Shown: piece after piece, positions 46,061 through 57,394 of the stretch
Layout: each line of letters starts with the position of its first letter
Position numbering within the stretch: position 1 is the first letter of the stretch
From: Meriones unguiculatus
Taxonomy: Eukaryota > Chordata > Mammalia > Rodentia > Muridae
NCBI RefSeq assembly: GCF_030254825.1
Contig: NC_083351.1
Location: 1,536,501 to 1,600,500 of the forward strand
Length of the DNA stretch: 64,000 bases
Direction: 5' to 3'
Position numbers and translations under genes: made by a program
The notes under the pieces: model-generated
Told to the model about the DNA's origin: nothing
What the model saw: the letters and a program-made list of their open reading frames with translations, nothing else
Database searches by the model: none

Positions 46061-46429
46061 TAGGGGTGGGCATTCAGGGGCTGGAAGCATGGCTTGTGGC
46101 CACATTCCCACCAGCTGGTCCCTCCACCTCCCCCTGGCAGGTGGAGCAGGACTCTGTGCCGTGGCCGGGGCTGGGATCCTTAGAGAAGTTTTCCAGCTGT
46201 CCTCCACGGGAGTGGGGCCTCTGTTGCCCTGGGGCATGTGTCCTTACCCAGGGCAGGATCAACAGAGTCTGGGGAACTCCCTGTCTTCCGTGTCCACTGT
46301 GCAGGCATTATCTGAAGGATGGGGTGATGTGTTCCTGGGTCTCCAGGCCAACAGCAGGGCTGGCCAGAAGAAAGCCAGTCGGTCTCATTGCACGCAGCCT
46401 CGCTGCAAGGACACTGAGGTCATGGCTGC
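46061..46429. other. Unique spacer
   Basis: Two overlapping plus-strand frames of 137 and 190 codons start here. They lie in different frames and have no domain. Confidence 0.4.
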
Positions 46430-46615
46430 CCACGAAGGTTCTTGATAATCTCATTTACAAAGTGAATGTATATAGTTGGGTTCCATTTAATTATCTAATT
46501 TGTCTGAGTGAGTCCTGGCTCCCTATCGCCCCAGCATGTGAACGGCTCCGTCACCTAGAGGTCAGCTGCCATCCCCAAGGTCCCCAGACAGCCCCCTGGG
46601 TCACACAAATCATGC
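46430..46615. promoter_or_regulatory. Weak candidate non-coding element
   Basis: The unique block begins AT-rich (GATAATCTCATTTACAAAG, CCATTTAATTATCTAATTTG) and then turns GC-rich. TAAT and GATA-type words cluster at 46440-46500. No repeat family explains it. Evidence is composition only. Confidence 0.3.
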
Positions 46616-49099
46616 AGGTGTGAGCGCCATCTCAGCAGACCCATGCTTGAGGCTGCTAGGCTCTGCTAAGAACGGACGGGACCCAGCTTTCTGCTCTGCC
46701 AGGAGCCATGAGCGGGTCTCCTGTGGGCCCCCCTGGGTGCATCAGGTTTCCTCGTGCATTTGGGGGTGTCCCTTATGCACCCCCATCCTGCTTATAGTCT
46801 CTGTCCTCCTCTCACCTATGGATGGTCATTAACTTCATGTGGAATTTAGAGCCTCTCACCAAATATTCCCAGTCTGTGAAAGATGGACCATCTGGGAGAT
46901 GGAGGCGTATATCACGACCAAATGAAAGTGACTCACAAAATCAATGTTCTCTAGAAGTCCCATACTGTGCTGTAGCCTGCTATCAGAGATGGCGCACACA
47001 CGTGAGCATGTGTGTGTTCGCTTGAGGTAGCAGCTTGAAGGTGCTCTGTAAATGCTGGCCGGTTGGGGCCCTGAAGGGGAGAACACTGGACCCCACTCAT
47101 GCTCCTGATCTCCACTTCTCCAGCGAATCATTCTCAGGACCATGAGTGCATAGGAAACATGGCCAGAGTCCCCGGGCTCAGGCGCACCGACGCCGAACCT
47201 GAGCCCGGGCATCCAGGCTTCCAGCTGCCTGTGCCCGCTCTCTGTTCGCTCTTCTCGCGCCTGTTTGGGAAGTGGAACCTTGGTACTTAGAATAGGCCGT
47301 TGTTGCTCGGCAGTGTCTTGTAAAGGAGGAGACCCCCAAATCTGATTTTAGGTTCCTGAGGGGCTCCTTAGCTCCAGTTGACACAGAGCTTTATTTTCAA
47401 GTGCAGTTCAGGGTGCTTAGAAGCTGGCATCCCAGCAACATGGTCCTCCTCTGTTGAGCCTGAAGCCAGCACAAGCCCTCTGCCTGAAGCTGCCTGGTTT
47501 GCAACTACAGACCAGGCGTGTAGGCCAGGAGGAAGCTCTGTTATCACAAAGGCAAGTCAGAGGCTCCCCAGGGAGGGGGGGAAGCTGAGAGGGGGATATT
47601 GGCCTGGTCCAACCAAAACAGTGGGGTTGTTCTGCGCCTCCGGCACTCACAGACCCAGGTCCGTGGGGGTGAAGTGGGCTGTTGTGTGTCCTCGCTGGGC
47701 TGGTCTCATTGACTCCCTCTTGTCCTGTGTGTAGTTCTATCTGTATCATAGCAGCTGACACCGAGCCAAGAGCAGTGATGCAGGAGACTGCCTAGAGTTG
47801 GCCAGCAGGGTTCAGAGGCCCCAGAAAGACCATTTCCAGGTCCACTTCAGATATGCTACCATCAACACTGCCCAGTGATAATGTGGACCAGGCTTAGTGC
47901 CTGACAAAGATTCAGGAAAGACAAGGCTGAGGGCGCCGAAGTGATGGATGGGGGATGGGCAGTCACTATTTACGAATGGCAGGATGATGTGTGATGGAGC
48001 TAAGGTCGAGCTGGGCACTTCTGGGGTGTCGCCTTTGGCACCCACACAATTCTGGGGCAGAGGCTGGTGGACTTAGAGGCCCTCAGTTCTGTGGAACCTG
48101 CCATTGGGGTCAGGGAGTCTTTGGCTTTGATGTGAGAGACAGCGCTGTTGGGAAAGTGTAAGGGAACGCACTCGCGAACAGGCTGTGTGCAGTGGATGCC
48201 CCACCCCACTCCCCACCTCGGTTCCCAGCTCCGCCTCTGTCTAGCTGACACCCAGTGGCATGGCAAAGGCTGACCCCAGCGTAGTTGGCGTGTTCAGACA
48301 CCCAGCTCTTCCTGTAGAACAGAGGAAAGTGTCAGGGCTGAGCTCAGAGGCCGTACGCAAGTGTGCCGTCTCCACAGGGCAGAGGTGCCGCAGGGGTGGG
48401 GCTGGGTAGCCCTGGCCTTCAGCATCTTCGCTAGATATGCTCAGAGTGATGGCAGCTTGATCACACAGCGCAGCAGGTGTGCCGAGTGCCCCGGTGGAGG
48501 ATCGAGTAAGGCCATCTCACATAGCTCAGGCGGCTGAGTCAGTCTGGGCTCTGCAGCCTCTCCCCAGCTCTGGGCTCCACTTTTCCCAGATTTAGCATCT
48601 ACTACAGAACGTTCTTGTTCTTCAGTTTGGCAGATGCTTGACAGTGTCTTTAGTATCTTCCAGAACGATGCAGGGCCTCCTGGAGGAGATTCCTCCCACT
48701 GTTTAGTTCAGAGACCCCCTTGACTCGCTGGTCTTCTCAGGAACAGTTCAAGAGTGTGCCAGTGGCAGAGTTAGTGCTCTGGGAGCTGCCGTGCTGGCCA
48801 GATTAGCCAGGAGAGCCAGCCACCTACGAAAGCACCACCATCTTCTCCCTGACAGGCCCAGTGAGCATGTGCCTCTCTCCTGCCTGAGCATGTGAGTGTT
48901 CTGGGTGTGATGGTGACTTTTAATGACCTTGAGGGCTTCAGTGAGAAGAGAAAGGAGAGGATTGGAACACATGGACACCCATGTCTATGCTTGTAAGAGC
49001 AAGCATGCCACACATCTCACATCCCCTCAACCCCTGCATCTCTTCCTGACAGAAACAGCGCACACCAGCTCCGTGGGGAGCAATTGGACACCTGCTGGT
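46616..49099. other. Unique non-coding stretch
   Basis: No transposon or gene was recognised. Some CpGs are present at 47175-47260. Open frames of up to 118 codons lack domains. Confidence 0.4.
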
Positions 49100-49580
49100 T
49101 TTGTTTGTTTTGTGTGCACATATGTGCACATGCACACAGAGGACAGAGGTTAGGCGTGCGTCTCAATTACTCTATCTTTTAAAAGGGTGAGTTCTATCTC
49201 TCAGGCACTAACTATACTGCATTCATTTTGACTTGTATGAGAGAGTTTGACTGTGTGTGTATCTGTGCATCATGTGTTTGTCTGGTGTGGGCGTGAGCTG
49301 TCCATGTGAGTGCTGGGACTTGAACCTAGGATCTCTGCAGAAGCAGCCAGTGCTGTTAACCACTGAGCCATTTCTCCAGCCCTTCCCACCTCACTGAACC
49401 CGGTGCTTGCAGTTTAGGCTACCTTGGCTGGCCATGGAGATGGGGGATCTGCCTATCTCTGCCTGCCTCGTGCCTGGGTTACATATGCATGCTACCATGC
49501 CTGGTACTGGATGTGAAAACTCAGATCTCCATGCTTGTGTGACAAGCAACCAACAACCCACTCTGCCTCTGGGGCCCTAG
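49100..49580 (-). mobile_element. B4 SINE, reverse, interrupted by a B3
   Basis: The left part (49100-49224) carries the reversed B4 3' end: an ACACAGAGGACAGAGGTTAG word and a decayed GAGACAGGGTCTC region. The right part (49383-49580) resumes with CACTGAACCCGG, GCTACCTTGGCTGGCC, GGGGGATCTGCCTATCTCTG and GCATGCTACCATGCCTGG, ending near the decayed tRNA-like head. The two halves are in B4 order, split by the inserted B3. Confidence 0.7.
49225..49382 (-). mobile_element. B3 SINE, reverse, nested inside the B4
   Basis: It ends on the right with the reversed tRNA-like head (TTAACCACTGAGCCATTTCT, CCAGCCC) and contains AGTGCTGGGACTTGAACCTAGG and a TG-rich left part. Insertion between two colinear B4 halves means it arrived after the B4. 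Confidence 0.8.
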
Positions 49581-49794
49581 CATTCATATACCCTCTGAAA
49601 AGTCCCCAGCATTCCAAACATCACACAACCGCAGAAAGTATATGCAGCTGGCAAAATTATGCCCCCCCCAGAGCACAAGGCAAACCATAGTCAGCAGCTG
49701 CAAAGCAGGCCCACATCCCCACACTTGGGATTAAAATGGAAACAGGCTCTTATAATATTTTTGTGTTTTTAAAGAAATCAAAATTCCAGAATCC
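49581..49794. other. Unique spacer
   Basis: Contains a C8 run near 49663 and an AT-rich end. No gene was recognised. Confidence 0.4.
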
Positions 49795-50178
49795 TCACCA
49801 CAAGGGCTTACATGTCCATATTGCTGTTTGTTGTCAAAGGAAGTCAGGACAGGAACTCAACAGGGCAGGAACCTGGACAGGAGCTGAGGCAGAGGCCACG
49901 GAGGGGTGTGGCTTTCTGGCTTACTTCCCTGTGGCTTGCTCAGCTGCTTTCTTACAGAACCCAGGACCACCAGCTCAGGGATGGCACCATCCACAATGGT
50001 TGAGGCACTCCTCCATCAATCACTAATTGAGAAAATGCCATACAGCCGGATGTCATGGAGGTGTTCTCTCAGTGGAGGTTCCCTCCTTTCAGATGCCTCC
50101 AGATGGTGTCAAGTTGACACTGTGCAGCACACTGTGAGAGCTGTTTTATCACAGAACAGAGAAGCGAACTAAACATGT
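49795..50178 (+). mobile_element. Rodent interspersed repeat (RMER-like), 5'-truncated copy
   Basis: The series GGAAGTCAGGACAGGAACTC, GGAACCTGGACAGGAGCTG, AACCCAGGACCACCAGCTC, CACTAATTGAGAAAATGCC and GTGTCAAGTTGACAC is a common rodent medium-reiteration repeat that I recognise by sequence. I am not certain of its library name. The same repeat occurs again at 51292-51690 with a complete 5' end. Confidence 0.75.
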
Positions 50179-50611
50179 CACATGCGGTGGGATCCGGATA
50201 CCCTGGGAGGAAAGACTCCTGGCTCCATGCCATCCAGCGCCATGTCCTGACTCATCACACAGCAGACTCCAGAGTCCTGCTGGACCTCACTCAGCCATGG
50301 CAGCAGCTGCTCAAGAAGCTCTGGGAAGCTTCACTTCCCACCTGTATCTCTGAGGAAGCCAGGGTCCCTAAGAGCTTCTTCAGATTCCCCTGATCCATCC
50401 TTGACCTAACTTGTCTTGGAAGCCATTTCATAAAGCCAAGACATTGTTAAGACATTCTGTAGTCTGTGAGGTCACAGTTCTGAGCAGGCACCTCTCTCAT
50501 ATGGAAGAGAGTAGGGGAGGGGTCAAGACTTCAGTCAGAGCTCTGCTGGCATTCATGGCACACCCCAGTTCTTTGGCCTGTAAATTCCTCCTTTTCAGAT
50601 TGGTGGGAAGC
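50179..50611. other. Unique spacer
   Basis: No feature was recognised. Confidence 0.4.
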
Positions 50612-50641
50612 CAGTGTGTGTGTGTGTGTGTGTGTGTGTGT
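50612..50641. repeat. (TG)n microsatellite
   Basis: A pure TG run of about 30 bases, flanked by unique sequence. Confidence 0.96.
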
Positions 50642-51291
50642 AGGATTCAAGTAGTTGTGAGGCTGTGTGGGCTAGTAGGGTGAGTTAAGATGGAGACACA
50701 TCCAAGCTTGACCATGGTCCAGGCACGTAGAGGAAGCCTCTCCAGGGGTAGAGATCTTGGGGAGAGAGAAAGCCCAATCTTCAGTTCTTTCTTTAGGATA
50801 GATCAAGCTAGCTAAGTCTACTTACCAGCAAGGATTTCTCCTCAAGAACCCAGTGATTTCCCTCCAGCAGATGGGGGCAGAATCAGATCTGGGCAGAGAA
50901 CGAGGAGTGCAGGGAGCAAGTGGATCTGGTTCTCTGAAACTGACCAGGCAGCCGCTGAGGGCCCAGGGAGGCTGAGCAAGTGGCCTGGCTTATAGGAGGG
51001 TACTTGTTAGCTAATCCCACACTGCCCTCTGGGGTTCGCCTCAGTTGGCTAGGCTGGCATGCACACGCTCTTGCAGGGAGCATCATTTTATGCTGAGATT
51101 TTGCTGGGCATTGTCTCACTAAAGAAAGCCCACAAATTCATGAACTTAGCTTTTGTTTACTTCGTGGATTAAAACAGAGAGGCCCTGGCCCATTCAGGAC
51201 GCCACTGATTTGAGGAAGCACAGCTCCCCAAAGGGGCAGAGGCTTTTCTGAAATGGATTCACAGTCGGTGCCACTTGGAAAGAGCCCCTGT
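50642..51291. other. Unique spacer
   Basis: No gene or repeat was recognised. A word resembling a CTCF core (CCAGCAGATGGGGGCAG near 50865) deviates at a key position. Confidence 0.4.
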
Positions 51292-51690
51292 GTCTTAGTT
51301 AGGGTTTCCATTGCTGTGATGAAATGCCATGGCCGAAAAGCAAGTTGGGGAGAAAAGGGTTTATGTCACTGTTCATCACTGAAGGAATTCAGGACAGGAA
51401 CTCAAGCAGGACAGGAACCTGGAGGCAGGCGCTGATGCAGAGGACAGGGCGGGCACTGCTCACGGCTTTGCGCCTACGCCTGCTTAGGCTGCTTTCTCAC
51501 AGATCCCAAGACCACCAGGCCAGTTATAGCAGTGCCCACCATGGGTCGGGCCCCCTACATCAGCCACTCATAAAGAAGATGCCCCACAGGCTGGCTCATA
51601 GCCTGGCCTTCCTGAAGCATTTTCCCAGTGGAGGCTCCCTCCTCTCCAATGACCCTACCTTGTGCCAAGTGACATAAAACAACCCAGCAC
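51292..51690 (+). mobile_element. Rodent interspersed repeat (RMER-like), longer copy
   Basis: It opens with GTCTTAGTTAGGGTTTCC and TTGCTGTGATGAAATGCC, then AAAGGGTTTATGTCACTG. It follows with the GAATTCAGGACAGGAACTC, CAGGACAGGAACCTGGAGGC and CCCAAGACCACCAGGCCAG series shared with the copy at 49795-50178. The 3' part is more diverged, and the usual GTCAAGTTGACAC motif has decayed. Same orientation as the other copy. Confidence 0.75.
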
Positions 51691-52078
51691 ACCCTGAGAC
51701 CTGGGATGGGATACACTCTCCTGGAAGCAGCATCCAGAGCCCTAGGAGGTCAGGGGCCCAGGTGGTTTCCTAGACTCTGACACCCAGGAGACCAAGAGGC
51801 CAAGGTCTCAGCTTGGAATATGTCCAGGATTGACTCAGTACATGGATTTGACCCATCGTGGCCCTGCCAGGGAGAGAGAAGATGGTGGCCTCAGATAGCC
51901 AGGGTGGGCTCCAGATTCCTGCAAAATATGTTAGAAGCCGGTACCTGCAAGAAGGAGCACCAGTCTGAAACATGAGCTCACTGCAGAGTGGCCAGAGGAG
52001 AGAAACCAGGGCTCCAAACTGCTTCTCGTTGGATGAAGACTATGGAAATGGACATGGCTCCTAGCTGCCTAAAGAGTA
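51691..52078. other. Unique spacer
   Basis: No feature was recognised. Confidence 0.4.
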
Positions 52079-52293
52079 AGGCTGGAGAGACAGCTCAGCG
52101 GTTCAGAGCACTTGTCTTAAAGAGGGCCAGACTCAGTTCTCAGAACCCACGCAGCAGCTCACAACTCCAGTTCCAGGGGATCTGATGTCCACTTCTAAGT
52201 TCTTTGAGCATTGCACACATGTGGTACATGGCAATACATGTAGACAAAGATTCATATTAAAAATGTTTAAAAATTTTAAAAGAAAAAGAAAAA
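52079..52293 (+). mobile_element. B3 SINE (B2 superfamily)
   Basis: Head GGCTGGAGAGACAGCTCAGC and GGTTCAGAGCACTTG, then CAGCTCACAACTCCAGTTCC, AGGGGATCTGATGTCC and an A-rich tail (AAAGAAAAAGAAAAAAAT). Colinear with B3 and reasonably well preserved. Confidence 0.88.
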
Positions 52294-52303
52294 AATCCTT
52301 GTA

Positions 52304-52540
52304 GTGTTCCAAGGAGATAGCTGAGCTGGCAGAGTACGCATCTAGAATGCACAAGGCCCTGGATCCAATCCCTGGCACCCACATAAACCAGGTGAGGTGG
52401 TACATGCCTGTAATCCCAGCACTTGGGAAGTGGAGGCAAGAGAATAAGGAGTTCAAGATTATCCTCGGCTACACAGCAACTCTTAAGACCAGCTTGGGCT
52501 ACATGAGACACTGTCAATCAATCAATGAATCTCTTCAGTC
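52304..52540 (+). mobile_element. B4-type SINE (ID-B1 composite, RSINE1-like)
   Basis: The left half is tRNA/ID-like (GAGATAGCTGAGCTGGCAG, CACAAGGCCCTGGATCC, AATCCCTGGCACCC). The right half is B1-like (CAGGTGAGGTGGTACATGCC, TGTAATCCCAGCACTTGGG, CAGCTTGGGCTACATGAGAC). It ends in a CAAT-type tail and sits immediately downstream of the B3 tail. This is a tail-adjacent SINE cluster. Confidence 0.88.
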
Positions 52541-52572
52541 CAAAAGCTCACCTATGCTAGGGTATGGGATAG

Positions 52573-52574
52573 TG

Positions 52575-52609
<35 letters not shown>

Positions 52610-52610
52610 A
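52573..52610. repeat. (CT)n microsatellite
   Basis: A CT run with one TTT interruption, about 38 bases, just after the B4-type SINE. Confidence 0.95.
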
Positions 52611-53329
52611 AGTCCTCAGAAGGGAAAGAAAAGAGGTCCACAGAAGCCATCCTTTAGGGCCTCTGTGTCAGAAAATTATCTAGGGAGCTAAGCAGGCCAG
52701 AGCCAGCTCCTCACTGGAACTTGCCTCTCTCTTGCTATTTGCCTTTCCTGTCTGCAGGCTTCCTTCTCTCTACTTTGTGTTCTTAGACCACTCGCTGCTG
52801 GAGAGGCATGGAGACGGTGGGTGGATTGGTGCCAGGAGAGATCTGGGAAGGCTGAGGACCACGGGTTGTGAAGGGACAGGGTGGGCCTGGAGTCCTGGGC
52901 TAGGTATGCGCATATGCGTGCAGGTGTGTCTTTATCTATCTGAACAAGCACACAAGCGCATGCAAGCCTGTGTGCTGAGTCTGTGTCATGCGATTTGAGT
53001 CGTATTCTGTCTGGCTACAAACCCTGGGAATGTGGCCCATGTACGGCTGAAGCAGACACGCAGCTGACTCACAGCCAGTGAGCAACTGGCTGTCCGGGGC
53101 AGGAGCCGCACACATGCCCTCCTGATGGCTCCACTGCCCAGGGCTGACCACCAGGCTGAGCCGCAGCGGGCTCGGTAGAAACAACCTGACTTTAGCCAAA
53201 AGGAAAATGGGTTGGGGAAAGTTACTGGGCGTCATTTTGGAGGCTGGTCCCCAAAGCTGGCAGTGGTTTCTCTTGCTATCGTTTGGTCCCCGGAGAGCCC
53301 CCGATCCACCCTTCTGGAAAAGGCAGTCC
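52611..53329. other. Unique non-coding stretch
   Basis: No feature was recognised. Confidence 0.4.
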
Positions 53330-53645
53330 TGTTTGGATCAAAAAATAATTATCTGGGCTTTAAGTGAGGGTTTCAAGTACACATTTAATTTACGCTGATT
53401 AACAGTCAGAGGCTCAGTAAACACCAGCTGAACATACCCCTTGTACCATTTAGAAGCACGGAGTGCAAAACGATAGCGAAAACGCAATAAATACACCGTT
53501 TCCACAACTGGCAATTATATTAATAACACGCGGCACTTGTCTTAAAAATTCAAATTAATATGTGCATATCTGCGTCGCCATCCGCCATCGGCAACTTTTG
53601 ATTTAGCATGTTACCAGGGAGTCTCCCCTTGCTTGCTCCGTGTCA
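53330..53645. promoter_or_regulatory. Candidate conserved non-coding element
   Basis: A unique AT-rich block retaining isolated CpGs (AAACGATAGCGAAAACGC near 53468, ACACGCGGC near 53526, CGTCGCC near 53573). Motifs are ATAATTATCTG near 53345, TGATTAACAG near 53396, GTAAACA FOX core at 53417-53423, GCAATTATATTAATAAC near 53511 and CAAATTAATATGTGC near 53551. CpGs surviving inside AT-rich DNA suggest constraint or low germline methylation, by inference. Confidence 0.5.
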
Positions 53646-55289
53646 AAGAAAACCACAGCTTCCCAAGCAATTAGGCTGATGAGGGAAATACAAAACGAAA
53701 CCAGCCTCGGGATTCCTCTCGCTCCCACCGGCCTCGGCATCCCGAGCCCTTTTGTCTGTGAGTTTCTGATTTTAGAGTTGCAGGTCCCACTGGGCCTACC
53801 ACTGTTTGCCTCTGTGTGCCGCTGGGCTGTCACCGGGCTGGGTCGGTGATGAATCATTAGGATCTGCCTGACAGTCCACCACTGAGCCCCTAAATGGACT
53901 GTCGGGCTGTCACTGTGGGCTGGTGCACTCTCCCACGGAGTGGGGGCTGATGAGCACTCTGGGCAGGGGGAGTTCATACCAACTCGTCAATCTGGTGGGT
54001 GGGTGGCTTTAGGGACAGAGTGTGCACTTTCTGGTGGACGTTGACGAGTGTCAGAGGAATGGCTTCAAACTTCAGGGAGACAGACGCTGGAGTGTGGGGT
54101 GCGCTGACTCTGGGGTCCACCCTCTGCCCCTTTCAGCCTCTGGGCCGTGAGCTGGTTCACTTGGGCAGCTCACAGGGACACCCTTCCTCTTTCCACTCCT
54201 CTGTGCCCCCGGATTCAACTGGATCCCCAGGTCTTCTGAGCCCTTCAAAATGGGCAGATGAGGAGCCTTGATGCCCTGAAGAGAAAGGGAAGCAGAGCCC
54301 AGGTTAGGATGGCTGCAGATGACACCCCCCTCCAGGGACCCAGCATTCAGAGACAACATTATAGGAATTGCTGGAAAAATCTTTAGATTCACAGAGGGGA
54401 AACAAGTCTGGGCAAAAGAAGAGGAAACTAGGCCCTGGTAGTAAACAAAACAAGTAAAAGATCCAGATGAGGTCTTTGGTACCTGTGAGTGGATGGAGGC
54501 TTTTCGTTGTTCTGCTCCCCAGCCCGATTGATTGTCTTGGGCTCCTAGATAGTCCTGACCTCTTAGGAGGGGTCTAGATCTTTCCCTGTACCTTCCAAAT
54601 CTGTGAGATGCTGCCAACCCCACTGAGCTCCCGAGGAAGGTCCCTGGAAGAGATGCCTTTGCAGGGAGAGTCCAGAGCCGACTTGATCCCTGCAGACACA
54701 TTTTGTCGGCCAAGGCAGGTGTTGAAATCTGGGGCCCACGCTCCTTTCTTGGAGGATTTTGAAAGAAAAGAAAATAGTAGGAATGAAAATGTAGGCTTCA
54801 GGGTTTGGCGGTGGCTGCCGAGGTGCCTGCTCCTGATTAGTGCGGTCTCTGGGCCCTGGGGATGCCTGCATTATCACTGTTAGCCAGACTTGCTTGGTCC
54901 AGCCACTGTGGCAATACTCCTGCTTCTACCCAGCACCTTCCACCAGCCGTCTGTGTTCTCTCCCATGTGAGCGGCAGTTCTGTCTCGGGGGAGATGAGGG
55001 AAAGAACCGCTCCCCATCTCCATCGCCATCAGAGCCTTTGTAGTCACTGAGAAAACGAGATCCTTTCACATCACTCCCATCCCCTACTTTGCAAAATGAG
55101 ACTGTGTCTGAGGGAGCAAATGTTTTCTTTTAGTAACTAAAGTAAGGTGGTCGGAAGGCTTCGGATGTGGTAAAAGAACAGCCTGCAACTCTCCCCCCCC
55201 CCTTCTCAAGGGGCTGATCTTGCTTTTTCTTTCTCTGACCCCCACGGGCAGAAGCCATTCTCCATTACCCCGTCTTCCTTTTCAGAGCT
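53646..55289. other. Unique non-coding stretch
   Basis: The 213-codon minus-strand open frame (54072-54713) has no domain. A C10 run lies near 55192. No transposon was recognised. Confidence 0.4.
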
Positions 55290-55720
55290 GTTGGGTGTAA
55301 TGGACTCCTTTAAATTAATAATGCGTAGAAGGAGATTTACAACACATTGCTCAAATATTGTCTTTGCCTTTTATTCATGCATTTGTCACTGTGGCCTCTA
55401 ATCGAGGTGCACAGAGAAGGGATAAATAATGAAGAGAGAAAAGAGGTCTGTCACAATCCAGAGCCATTTGCAAATTCATCACCGATATTCCTGGGGAAGG
55501 AAGGACAGAGGCGATGACGAATACCCCGCCACGCTAATATATCTCCTTGATTTCTTCTCCCATTTATTTAGATAACCTACTTTGAGCTGTGATAGAATGA
55601 GGGAGGGTCCGGCCGCCCCAAGCAACAGATGGGCCATTGCTGCTCCCGGGAGGCAGGCCCTCGCCCTGTGTTTGGCTGCGGCCCTTTGAATTTTGTTTGT
55701 TATCACTGGATTTTAGGTGA
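55290..55720. promoter_or_regulatory. Candidate conserved non-coding element with POU octamer palindrome
   Basis: The unique block contains TTTAAATTAATAATGCG near 55311, a TTTTATTCATGCATTTGTC region near 55370, the perfect palindrome ATTTGCAAAT at 55466-55475 (POU octamer-like), CGATATTCC near 55483, CGCTAATATATC near 55533 and TAGATAACC near 55570. No repeat family was recognised. Function is inferred. Confidence 0.5.
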
Positions 55721-56514
55721 CTTTTGGGGGAGGTGATTCTGCGTAAGAGCCTATAGCTTCTGTTTTCAAGGTTAGATTGTGTCAGTGTCTGTCATTCAAA
55801 AGGTGCCTTGGCTCAAACCGAAATCTACACTTCTAAAGATAGACAAAATGCTTTTCTAGTTTGGGGAGATTCTGTGAACTGGTGAAAGCTGGACTGTGCG
55901 TAGAGTTCCTGCCCCTCTCTGTCTGTCTCTGTCTCAACGCACAGGAACTGGGAGAGGAAACATAATTCTGCTCCGAGGACTGTTTTTCTTTAGACCCGTT
56001 TAAAGAGGCCCTGTGCTCAGGCTCCAGGGAAGGACCCAGCATGCGGCTTCTTCCCAGCACTGTCTCAAAGTCAGACCCTAACCCCGAGCCTGACATCAGG
56101 CTTGGTGTCTGCACTGGGAGGGGAACAAAAATAAGATTTATCTGGGTCACCTCATCAACCATGTGGCTTCCAAAGCTAAAGGGTGGGCATTAGCTTTCAG
56201 GGAGCCACCAGATGCCTTCAGCACACCAGCGGTTCCCATAAGTGTCAGGAGCAGGGAACCAGAGGGATTATAAGGTCTGCCTACTGGACTTGCACACAGT
56301 ACTTGGTGGGGTCAGTAAGCATCTGGGCAGAGCTGGGAATAGGTAGGAAGCTCAGAGCTAGCTGTTACTGCCCTGTTTCCCAATAGAGAGGCCTTAGTAC
56401 CCGCCTGCCATCCCACAGAGAGAGATGAGGAGTCACTGGACAATGGCTGACCTGTGGGGAAGCTATGCCCACTGGGATGTCCAGACTGAGAAGAGACAAG
56501 TGCAGGGGCCCAGT
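55721..56514. other. Unique non-coding stretch
   Basis: No gene was recognised. The right part may belong to the ancient repeat that begins near 56515. Confidence 0.4.
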
Positions 56515-56775
56515 CAAACCTGAATTTCAATAAACAGCTGATAATCTTTTGGTACGTGCATGTCTGGAATGCCACCTGCATGTTACTATGTTATGGGCCC
56601 CTGCTGCATTTTATTGTGCTTGTGGCATTCTGTCTGACTTCTTTCTCCCAGGCTCCAGGCACCTCTTTAATCCCTCAGAGGCTGGGGCATGGTTCTTCTG
56701 ATTTTCCTTCTTGCAAATGGACTGATACAGGAGCTAGCTGCTGGGAAGAAGGGCCAAGGCATACAAAAGGATTGT
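56515..56775 (+). mobile_element. Ancient interspersed repeat, copy A
   Basis: Contains TGAATTTCAATAAACAG, TAATCTTTTGGTACGTGC and CTCCAGGCACCTCTTTAATC. The same series with substitutions recurs at 57395-57660 in the same orientation. The TTTCA-TAAACA-TTTTTGGTA-TATGTCC series resembles a widespread mammalian repeat I know by sequence but cannot name with confidence. Strand is arbitrary. Confidence 0.6.
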
Positions 56776-57394
56776 AGATGAGAGGGTTAGAGTGGCCACA
56801 CACAAGATGAGCAGAGTCTCTGGGCTGGTTGGGGTCACCCAATGCTGCCCCAAATTCTGAGGTTATCCCAGGACCCACCCCCGCCCTGCCAGTAGCCCCC
56901 TTCCACTACTCCAGAGGTAGGCGGGTCTACCCCAGCTTCAAGACTTCATTTTGTTCCCATTCTCACATTTCCTTTGACATGAATGAAACTTACACATTAT
57001 AAAAACATACACTATAGAGAAGTATACGTTGTAGAAATAACGGATGAATTCTGACTGGAGTGAGCATAGGCACGACCTGAATGTTAAAGCCTGATATCCC
57101 ATTATCTGGAGAGGATATCTGAAACACTTTTTGGTCTGTGTCTCGTGTCTCTTACACTCACAGGATGATTCCTTCTGAGTCAGCATGGTGGCTTACTCTT
57201 CAGCTTGCCTGTCTTACAGAAGCACACCAGCTCCCTGACTGGGACATCAGCTGTCATATACTTGATGGACTTGTGTTCTTTGTAAACACATTTCCCTGCA
57301 ATGGGTGGGACATGACAGTACCAAGGCTGAAACCGGCTCTAAACCAGCAAACTTGGCCAGCCTGGGCAGACACTGGCGAAGGACACCCAGCCAA
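56776..57394. other. Sequence between the two related repeat copies
   Basis: An AT-rich part (56940-57130) is followed by mixed DNA. If the flanking copies are LTRs or halves of a duplication, this is the interior, but it has no coding capacity that I recognise. Confidence 0.35.

Noticed and set aside
46051..46623. 190-codon plus-strand open frame
   Set aside because: It starts at the edge of a proto-B1 SINE, overlaps another frame and has no domain.
54072..54713. 213-codon minus-strand open frame
   Set aside because: Low-information Ser/Pro/Gly/Leu composition, no domain, and stop-free length plausible in GC-moderate DNA.
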